Shown piece by piece: positions 5,438 to 9,910 of a stretch of DNA of 9,910 bases. How positions within the stretch are numbered: the first letter of the stretch is position 1; each line of letters begins with the position of its first letter. Origin of the DNA: a bacterium (GTDB taxonomy: Bacteria; Cyanobacteriota; Vampirovibrionia; Obscuribacterales; Obscuribacteraceae); contig JAUIJG010000189.1 of assembly GCA_030431355.1 (NCBI GenBank), positions 1-9,910 on the forward strand, given 5' to 3'. A program made the position numbers and the translations under genes. Below the pieces are notes generated by a model. That model had not been told where the DNA came from. It was given only the letters and a program-made list of their open reading frames with translations, and searched no databases.

Positions 5438-6421
5438 ATGAGCCTTAGTTCCAGAACACTTAAACTTGCGATGATGGCTTTTCTAGCCACGTATCTGATT
5501 CCCGGAACAACAGTACAATCAATTTCAGCAAGAACTATAACCGACAGTAAGAGCATCAAAAGCAGTATCAGGTCTTTTGTCCTCAAGTATGGAGACTCCA
5601 GCGTAATCGTAAGAGTTTATGGAGACAGTTGGCTTCTCAAACAGTCTGATTTAGCCTCCTGGGTAGACGATGCCGCTCGATCGGTAATTCTCTACTATGG
5701 CAAGTTGCCCCTTACGCGAACCGTTATAAGCGTTCGCCAGACCCCGGGCCGTGGTGTGGGGTTTGCCACTGCATCCTACAGCGACAGATTTGAAGAAGGC
5801 AGGATAAAAGTCAATCTCGGCAGATTTACCAGAGCCTGGGATCTAGACGATACCTGGACTCTCACCCATGAGATGACACATCTAACTTTTCCTCTGGTCA
5901 ATGACAAATACAATTGGCTCACCGAAGGCATTGCCACTTATGTAGAGCCGATAGGACGATACAGAGCCGGCCTTATTTCAAAAGAAAAACTCTGGGGTGA
6001 CCTGGTAGAAGGACTACCTCAGGGGCAGCCACGAGCCGGAGACCGGGGTCTAAATAATACCCACACCTGGGGGAGAACATACTGGGGCGGTGCCCTCTTT
6101 TGCCTGGTCGCAGATCTTGAGTTGAGAAAGAGTACAAACAATAAGCATGGACTGGAGCAAGCCCTGAGAGCGATCATGTATTCCGGAGCAACAGCAAAAT
6201 CGGACCTACTGGAGGCGGAAGGAATCATAGCGCTGGCGGACAGAGGCACAGGAACTACTGTTCTGAGAAAACTCTATGATCAGCACAAAGACAGACCAGT
6301 AACCGTTAACTTACACCAGATATGGAGTCAGCTCGGCATTCAAAAAAGAGGAGGACGAATCACATTCAACGATCAAGCTCCCCTAGCGCACATACGTAGA
6401 GCGATTGAAAAACAAAGATAG
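5438..6421 (+). CDS. Exported HExxH zinc metallopeptidase-like protein
   Basis: From the ATG at 5438 the 327-residue protein opens with a signal peptide: basic MSLSSRTLK, a hydrophobic core LAMMAFLATYLIP, and probable cleavage after SISA near residue 31. The mature part carries HEMTH (144-148) and TEGIATYVEP, whose Glu163 is the likely third zinc ligand. This is the arrangement of gluzincin-type peptidases such as the peptidase MA-like family. It probably cleaves proteins or peptides outside the cytoplasm; no substrate can be named. An earlier in-frame TTG (5411) would add nine residues but places a polar segment ahead of the signal peptide and has no ribosome site. Residues 200-225 are Gly/Trp/Arg-rich (HTWGRTYWGG). 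It may be read from its own promoter or together with the SDR gene 42 bases upstream. Confidence 0.8.
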   Translation: MSLSSRTLKLAMMAFLATYLIPGTTVQSISARTITDSKSIKSSIRSFVLKYGDSSVIVRVYGDSWLLKQSDLASWVDDAARSVILYYGKLPLTRTVISVRQTPGRGVGFATASYSDRFEEGRIKVNLGRFTRAWDLDDTWTLTHEMTHLTFPLVNDKYNWLTEGIATYVEPIGRYRAGLISKEKLWGDLVEGLPQGQPRAGDRGLNNTHTWGRTYWGGALFCLVADLELRKSTNNKHGLEQALRAIMYSGATAKSDLLEAEGIIALADRGTGTTVLRKLYDQHKDRPVTVNLHQIWSQLGIQKRGGRITFNDQAPLAHIRRAIEKQR

Positions 6422-6436
6422 AGGCCGGACAGAAAA

Positions 6437-6471
6437 CCGAAACGCGCCGTTTTGAATGCGACGCGTTTCGG
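6437..6471. terminator. Bidirectional intrinsic terminator between convergent genes
   Basis: CCGAAACGCG (6437-6446) pairs perfectly with CGCGTTTCGG (6462-6471) around a 15-nt loop. On the minus strand the stem is followed at once by TTTTCTG, a proper U tract for the SRPBCC gene ending at 6498. On the plus strand it lies 16 bases past the peptidase stop with a poor tail, so it serves mainly the minus strand. Confidence 0.8.
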
Positions 6472-6497
6472 CTCTTGATGAAATCTAGTAATGGCTC

Positions 6498-7064
6498 TTA
6501 TTCTGGAACATAGGAGATCTGTCTTCTGGAAGAACACTCCACCCGGGACTTAATATCCTCAAGTCGACGCTGAATGTCTCTCTTGTTGCCATGGTCGGTG
6601 ATTCTTCTGGAAAAAGGAACTTTGATATAGGTGTCTATACAAGAGGTCAACTTAACCAGGGTGGATTTACCGCCCTCCATCGGACTCAATTCCCACTTTC
6701 CATCAAACCGCTTAAACTGTTTCGATTGAACTATCTTGTAGTCTATGCGTCTGGGAGGGACTTCAATCTCTCGATACTTGCACTTTGCATCACCGATTAT
6801 CGGAAGACCAGCAAATTTCTCTTCGAGAAGGACACTGTTACCACAACGGTTGATAACTTTTCTGCTCTTACTTTGGCGGGACTCTTTAATGGCGGAAAAG
6901 ACCTCCACCGGGCTGCCTTTGACCACAATCGAGCCGGTAAAGCCATCATCTTGCTTTTTAAAATGGCAATCAGAATGAGCTTGTCCCGCCTGGGGGGCGA
7001 GGAAAAAGACAAACGAAAGTGACACTATATTTAATAGCGTGCGCTGCAGGGCAGACCTACTCAT
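6498..7064 (-). CDS. Exported SRPBCC/START-like (polyketide cyclase-type) protein
   Basis: From the ATG at 7064 the 188-residue protein has a signal peptide: MSRSALQR, hydrophobic core LLNIVSLSFVFFLAP, and probable cleavage after AGQA at residue 29. The mature part (about 43-175) has the order of an SRPBCC/polyketide-cyclase-like helix-grip fold: the opening strand and helix GSIVVKGSPVEVFSAIKES, then strands around YREIEVPPRRIDYKIVQS and GKWELSPMEGGKSTLVKL, and a long basic C-terminal helix. Such folds bind hydrophobic ligands; no ligand can be named. Five cysteines in an exported protein may form disulfides. GGAGA (7074-7078) precedes this ATG by 9 nt; the adjacent GTG at 7067 is an equal alternative. 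A longer frame to 7133 lacks a ribosome site and hides the signal peptide. It terminates at the hairpin at 6437-6471. Confidence 0.7.
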   Translation of the reverse strand: MSRSALQRTLLNIVSLSFVFFLAPQAGQAHSDCHFKKQDDGFTGSIVVKGSPVEVFSAIKESRQSKSRKVINRCGNSVLLEEKFAGLPIIGDAKCKYREIEVPPRRIDYKIVQSKQFKRFDGKWELSPMEGGKSTLVKLTSCIDTYIKVPFSRRITDHGNKRDIQRRLEDIKSRVECSSRRQISYVPE

Positions 7065-7087
7065 CACGAGCCGTCTCCAAAAGTCGA

Positions 7088-7115
7088 AGTATGTAAGGAA
7101 GCCAAAAGTCTTCAA
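7088..7115 (-). promoter_or_regulatory. Weak sigma70-like promoter for the SRPBCC gene
   Basis: On the minus strand TTGAAG (7115-7110) and CATACT (7093-7088) are separated by 16 nt, each matching four of six consensus bases. They lie just upstream of the ribosome site at 7078-7074. Confidence 0.3.
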
Positions 7116-7133
7116 TAACAATGTACCCTGCAC

Positions 7134-7506
7134 CCCAAAATATTAAACGCTGTATCCAAGTAATAACCTACAATACGCCGGATTTTACTCTTGGCTTCTA
7201 TGACCTAACAGCGGACTAACATTAAAACGCGATTGTGATTAATATTAGGAACTGTAATTAGGTGTTTATTCTAATTTCCGAGATTCGCAGTTACTTACGC
7301 TAATCTCCCGCTATCCGAAATCTAGTTCATCTTGATGCTGATGAAGATCTATCACAACCCCAGCGACAGAGGGATAAGACTATCTGTTGACAATTATTAC
7401 GACATACTTTTTAACCGCTCTTACTACAAATAGTATCTGAGAAGTTGATAGGAAAAGTCATCCTCCCCCTTATTCCGATCCGGTATTTAAACACCCTCAT
7501 CTCCTG
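7134..7506. other. AT-rich intergenic region
   Basis: No gene is visible. It contains a hairpin TTCATC-TTGATGCT-GATGAA (7326-7345), a consensus -35 element at 7387 and runs such as CCTCCCCCTTATT (7461-7473). Base composition changes from AT-rich before about 7500 to balanced after it. Confidence 0.45.
7387..7415 (+). promoter_or_regulatory. Candidate sigma70 promoter with consensus -35
   Basis: TTGACA (7387-7392) is followed after 17 nt by TTTAAC (7410-7415), a four-of-six -10. A start near 7422 would give a leader of about 360 nt before the gene at 7785, or a short leader for the doubtful ORF at 7507. Confidence 0.4.
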
Positions 7507-7788
7507 TTGATAAATCCGAAAGCAAACATCTCCGCACAGAAATTGTTCGGAGTGTATGTCCACCGGTATGCCTCAAAGTCAGAGCAGACAGGAATCGGAA
7601 GAAGCGCTGGTAGACGGCGTCTCAAAAACGGGAAGGACTCATTCGGTGTCTGCGTCAATGTCGTGTCGTCATACAACTCCGTATGGCGGCTCGCCGACGC
7701 TGATGCCTGGCTGCTCTCACAACCCCGCACCAGGGGAGCAGTCCTACCAAATCCAATCATGCGGGAAAACGGAGAAACACTATTATGA
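7507..7788 (+). CDS. Doubtful small ORF overlapping the next gene by ATGA
   Basis: A 93-codon frame opens at TTG (7507) with no ribosome site and ends in TGA at 7786-7788, overlapping the ATG at 7785 in the arrangement ATGA that often marks translational coupling. The product would be basic (GRRRLKNGK near residues 34-42) and matches nothing I know. Codon use is mixed and unlike the strongly C/G-ending gene that follows. A second frame (7556-7855) is open across the same DNA. The stretch may instead be an untranslated leader; it contains a hairpin CTGCTC / GAGCAG (7711-7716 with 7736-7741). Confidence 0.22.
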   Translation: MINPKANISAQKLFGVYVHRYASKSEQTGIGRSAGRRRLKNGKDSFGVCVNVVSSYNSVWRLADADAWLLSQPRTRGAVLPNPIMRENGETLL

Positions 7789-8321
7789 CCACCCTGATCG
7801 ACAACACCGGCATCGTCGTCCTCAACCAGATGCACTCCACCTACGAAGACCTTGAGCGTGAACTCAGGGCGATGGAAGACCTGGTTGTTCAGCTGAAAAA
7901 CGACTATAGCGGTCTGAACGAGAAACAGTTCGCCGAAAGCAAGGATCGCTCCTCCAAGTCCAAGCGCCGTCAAGCTGGTCGCCGTCTCTCTTTCTTGAAG
8001 ACGCGCCTGACCGTTGAACTCGGCATCGAAGCACTTTTGCGGAGCGCGGATATGCTCTCTCCCTATACCTCGGTGATTCATCGCCAGATCGAAGGCTGTG
8101 AAGTCAAAGATCCCCGGCAAGTGCAGATTCTCAAGATCAACGCACTGCTCGCGGTGAAACTCATCTACCGGGTCCGGGCATTCTGCAAGGAGACCTCGGT
8201 CTTCATCGAGCGTTCCGCATGCGTCAACCCCGAGCTGCGTGAGACCCTGGACGAGGAGTTCCACCGGATCTACCGCAGCGATGCGGAAGACGATGCTTTC
8301 TGGCTTTACTTCTGCAAGTAA
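7785..8321 (+). CDS. Hypothetical alpha-helical cytoplasmic protein
   Basis: I do not recognise this 178-residue protein. It has no signal peptide or membrane segment and looks almost wholly helical. Residues 15-45 (MHSTYEDLERELRAMEDLVVQLK) have coiled-coil-like heptads. A basic patch SKSKRRQAGRR follows at about 58-68, then helices containing LKTRLTVELGIEALL and VQILKINALLAVKLIYRVRAF. The C-terminus is acidic and ends in aromatic FWLYFCK. The ATG has GGAGA (7770-7774 region) about nine bases upstream. Codons are strongly C/G-ending, matching the HD, PspC and MBL genes. A long open frame on the opposite strand (7497-8264) is explained by that codon bias. A basic patch could bind nucleic acid, but that is only a possibility. 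Transcription probably ends at the hairpin at 8357-8383. Confidence 0.7.
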   Translation: MTTLIDNTGIVVLNQMHSTYEDLERELRAMEDLVVQLKNDYSGLNEKQFAESKDRSSKSKRRQAGRRLSFLKTRLTVELGIEALLRSADMLSPYTSVIHRQIEGCEVKDPRQVQILKINALLAVKLIYRVRAFCKETSVFIERSACVNPELRETLDEEFHRIYRSDAEDDAFWLYFCK

Positions 8322-8356
8322 CTCCTGTCGACAGAGTTCGCTAGTAGCTTGATTTC

Positions 8357-8383
8357 AGCGGGGTGTCGGATTGATGCCCCGCT
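8357..8383 (+). terminator. Hairpin after the helical protein gene
   Basis: AGCGGGG (8357-8363) pairs with CCCCGCT (8377-8383), with two wobble pairs and one A-T pair extending inward. The following CGCTATTTC is only weakly U-rich, so termination may be partial and allow read-through into the MBL gene. Confidence 0.55.
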
Positions 8384-8408
8384 CGCTATTTCATCAATAG
8401 AAAGCGAG
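8382..8408 (+). promoter_or_regulatory. Second hairpin covering the MBL ribosome-binding region
   Basis: CTCGCT (8382-8387) can pair with AGCGAG (8403-8408), with an alternative inner stem CTATT / AATAG. It shares two bases with the preceding terminator stem, so the two folds compete at the junction, and its 3' arm lies four bases before the ATG at 8413. Regulation is conjectural. Confidence 0.3.
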
Positions 8409-8412
8409 TTCT

Positions 8413-9168
8413 ATGCAACTTGAGTACATCAAAGTCGGGCCCCTGGAGGTGAACTGCAGCGTCGCAGTCTGCCCTGAATCAGGAGATGCGTTCGTGGTCG
8501 ACCCGGGAGGAAATGCTGACGAGATCATCGCCCTCATCGAGAAACTCGGGGCGAACGTGAAGTTGATTCTCATCACCCATGCCCACTTCGATCATGTGAT
8601 TGCAGCGCAACGCATCAAAGATTTCACCGGTGCCCCTGTTTATCTCCCGAAGAAAGACAAGCTTCTCTACCGCCTCATGGGCCTTCAATTCAAGATGGCC
8701 AATGTTGCCGATAAGCCGGTCCGCATCGATCGCTACATGAAAGAAGGAGACAGGATCAAAGTGGGAAGCCTTTCCCTGGAGGTGTTCCACTCCCCGGGAC
8801 ATTCGCCCGGCGGCAGCCTTCTCTACATGGAGGCAGAAAAAGTGCTCTTCGCCGGTGACACCATCTTCCGCGAATCCATCGGCAACTGGAAGATTCCTTT
8901 CGGCAATCTCGAAAAGCTTCTCGACTCCGTCATGAACAAAGTTCTGGTTCTGCCGGAGGATACCAGAGTGATTCCCGGTCACGGAGATGAAACCACCATC
9001 GCCCATGAACGGCAGCACAATCCGGTAATGAAGCCTGAACAGCTCGCGACCATGCGAGAAGAAGAGAGAAAGCGCCCCGGCACTCTCAAGATGATGGGCA
9101 TGCTCATCTGGGCTATCCTGACCGGCGGCACCAAGAAGAATGAAGCCGAGGAAAAGGCCAATCCCTAG
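8413..9168 (+). CDS. Metallo-beta-lactamase-fold hydrolase, glyoxalase II-like
   Basis: The 251-residue protein has the full metal-binding set of the MBL superfamily: THAHFDH at 55-61 (H56, H58, D60, H61), H130 in SPGHSPG, D149 in FAGDTIF and H190 in PGHGDET. The order and spacing resemble GloB/YcbL-type hydrolases, which cleave thioesters such as S-lactoylglutathione or related compounds. Where many relatives have SIGRTD, this one has SIGNWKIP (155-162), so the substrate may differ. Residues 208-251 form an extension beyond the fold: a charged helix, a short hydrophobic run MMGMLIWAIL (227-236) and a polar tail. It is probably cytoplasmic. The ribosome site before the ATG is weak (AAAGCGAG). 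It is codon-matched to the helical-protein gene 91 bases upstream and may be co-transcribed with it. Confidence 0.88.
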   Translation: MQLEYIKVGPLEVNCSVAVCPESGDAFVVDPGGNADEIIALIEKLGANVKLILITHAHFDHVIAAQRIKDFTGAPVYLPKKDKLLYRLMGLQFKMANVADKPVRIDRYMKEGDRIKVGSLSLEVFHSPGHSPGGSLLYMEAEKVLFAGDTIFRESIGNWKIPFGNLEKLLDSVMNKVLVLPEDTRVIPGHGDETTIAHERQHNPVMKPEQLATMREEERKRPGTLKMMGMLIWAILTGGTKKNEAEEKANP

Positions 9169-9187
9169 ACTGAACGACTGATTCAAT

Positions 9188-9224
9188 CAGGAAACAGAGC
9201 GCCTCACAGGCATTCTGTTTCCTG
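9188..9224 (+). terminator. Strong hairpin after the MBL gene
   Basis: CAGGAAACAGA (9188-9198) pairs perfectly with TCTGTTTCCTG (9214-9224), with an inner stem GCCT-CAC-AGGC (9201-9211). It lies 19 bases past the stop codon. The tail TAGCCCATTC is not a U tract, so efficient intrinsic termination is uncertain. Confidence 0.65.
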
Positions 9225-9242
9225 TAGCCCATTCACCTCCAT

Positions 9243-9271
9243 TTGAAATTTTCATACTGTCGATTTCTACT
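9243..9271 (+). promoter_or_regulatory. Weak promoter candidate for the thioesterase gene
   Basis: TTGAAA (9243-9248) and TCTACT (9266-9271) are 17 nt apart within a very AT-rich segment (9240-9320). Other -10-like hexamers (TATACA at 9284-9289) are present, so the exact site is unsure. Confidence 0.28.
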
Positions 9272-9402
9272 GCTTTATATAGTTATACAGGTTCAATAAA
9301 AATTTCAATTCTAGACTTTTGAAAAAAGTGTCTGCCTACAGTATGCAAAATCATTTCAGCAAGAGAGAATATAGTTTCCCTGCTATCCCACGGATCCTAA
9401 AC

Positions 9403-9840
9403 ATGAACGTAAGCAAGAAAAAAACCGTCGCCTCCACCGAACGTGATTTCTACAAACACTGGACCGAAGTAAAACTGCGCTATAGCGACACGGATCGCCA
9501 GGGTCACGTCAACAATGTCATTTTCTGCACCATGTACGAATCGGGTCGCTGTGAATTTCTATTCGACTCCAGCGAATCCATAGCAGGAGAAAAGTTCGCC
9601 TTCGTCATAGTCAAATTGAACCTGGACTTCCTGGCAGAGATGAATTATCCGGGCACAGTTCAGATAGGCTCACGGATTACGGCCAGAGGCAACTCTTCTT
9701 TTACTGTTTCCCAGGCCCTTTTTCAAAATGATAAATGCTGCTCCACGGCAGAGTCGGTCATTGTCCTCACTGACAAAGAGAGCAAACGCTCATGCCCACT
9801 GACAGAAACAGTGCTGGACAGACTGAATTCAATCAGCTAA
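9403..9840 (+). CDS. Hotdog-fold acyl-CoA/acyl-ACP thioesterase family protein
   Basis: From the ATG at 9403 the protein has 145 residues, the usual size of a 4HBT-type hotdog thioesterase. Its hallmark is RYSDTDRQGHVNN (26-38), followed by the long central helix FCTMYESGRCEFL; the first Asp of SDTD is the likely catalytic acid. Such enzymes hydrolyse acyl-CoA or acyl-ACP thioesters in the cytoplasm and usually act as tetramers; acyl specificity cannot be read from sequence. The frame is open back to a TTG at 9319 and an ATG at 9343, which would add a basic 28- or 20-residue leader, but neither has a ribosome site. GGAT (9393-9396) sits about six bases before the chosen ATG. The start is therefore moderately supported. 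Three cysteines near the end (KCCS, SCPL) are unusual but not catalytic. Confidence 0.8.
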   Translation: MNVSKKKTVASTERDFYKHWTEVKLRYSDTDRQGHVNNVIFCTMYESGRCEFLFDSSESIAGEKFAFVIVKLNLDFLAEMNYPGTVQIGSRITARGNSSFTVSQALFQNDKCCSTAESVIVLTDKESKRSCPLTETVLDRLNSIS

Positions 9841-9910
9841 AAATGGAAATCCCCTCCTGCTGCCTGAGTCGCCTCTGGGAAAAACCCTATTAATAGTTAC
9901 CGGCAATTGA
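9841..9910. other. Downstream edge of window
   Basis: No gene is seen. A weak GGG-AAAAA-CCC inverted repeat (about 9878-9888) and the AT-rich TATTAATAG stretch may belong to a terminator or to the next promoter. Confidence 0.3.

Noticed and set aside
7497..8264. 255-codon minus-strand ORF opposite the helical-protein gene
   Set aside because: Antisense openness is expected from the strong C/G third-position bias of the plus-strand gene, and the frame crosses two unrelated regions without a recognisable domain.
8479..9186. 235-codon minus-strand ORF opposite the MBL gene
   Set aside because: It is a shadow of a clear MBL hydrolase with all catalytic motifs on the plus strand.
1..9910. tRNA, rRNA or insertion-sequence remnants
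   Set aside because: I found no tRNA T-loop motif in a cloverleaf context, no rRNA segment, and no terminal inverted repeats flanking a transposase-like frame.

Overview
This is bacterial chromosomal DNA. Shine-Dalgarno-like sites precede several starts, genes lie on both strands, and rho-independent-type hairpins separate them. I see no rRNA, tRNA, transposase, phage or CRISPR gene. The organism cannot be placed with confidence. Intermediate GC, loose gene packing, exported proteins of unknown role and minisatellite-rich gaps suggest an uncultured, fairly large-genome environmental bacterium (for example a non-photosynthetic cyanobacterial relative), but that is a guess.

Layout: (1) 1-653, the 3' part of an HD-domain phosphohydrolase. 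(2) 654-2856, mostly non-coding and unusually repetitive. It holds a 14-bp tandem repeat (836-1017), a small PspC-family membrane protein whose C-terminus is itself an 18-bp coding repeat (1587-1913), three abutting stem-loops, six copies of a 72-bp unit that each fold into a hairpin (2114-2545), a 20-bp repeat (2565-2665), and a promoter-plus-terminator cassette that could encode an RNA of about 85 nt (2690-2810). (3) 2857-4435, minus strand: a bacterioferritin-associated ferredoxin, a small multi-pass membrane protein just upstream of it, and a protein with an S1/OB-like N-terminus and a helical C-terminus. (4) 4622-6421, plus strand: a short-chain dehydrogenase and an exported HExxH zinc-metallopeptidase-like protein. 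(5) 6498-7064, minus strand: an exported SRPBCC-fold protein, convergent with the peptidase across a hairpin terminator. (6) 7134-9910: an AT-rich gap with a candidate promoter, a doubtful small ORF overlapping by ATGA a helical protein of unknown function, a glyoxalase-II-like metallo-beta-lactamase-fold hydrolase, and a hotdog-fold acyl thioesterase.

No single pathway links these genes. The bfd/membrane-protein pair may be an operon; most other genes appear to be single transcription units. Two codon styles are visible: the HD, PspC, helical and MBL genes strongly prefer C/G at third positions, while the SDR, peptidase, SRPBCC and thioesterase genes do not. The best candidates for something undescribed are the 72-bp hairpin array and the putative small RNA beside it.
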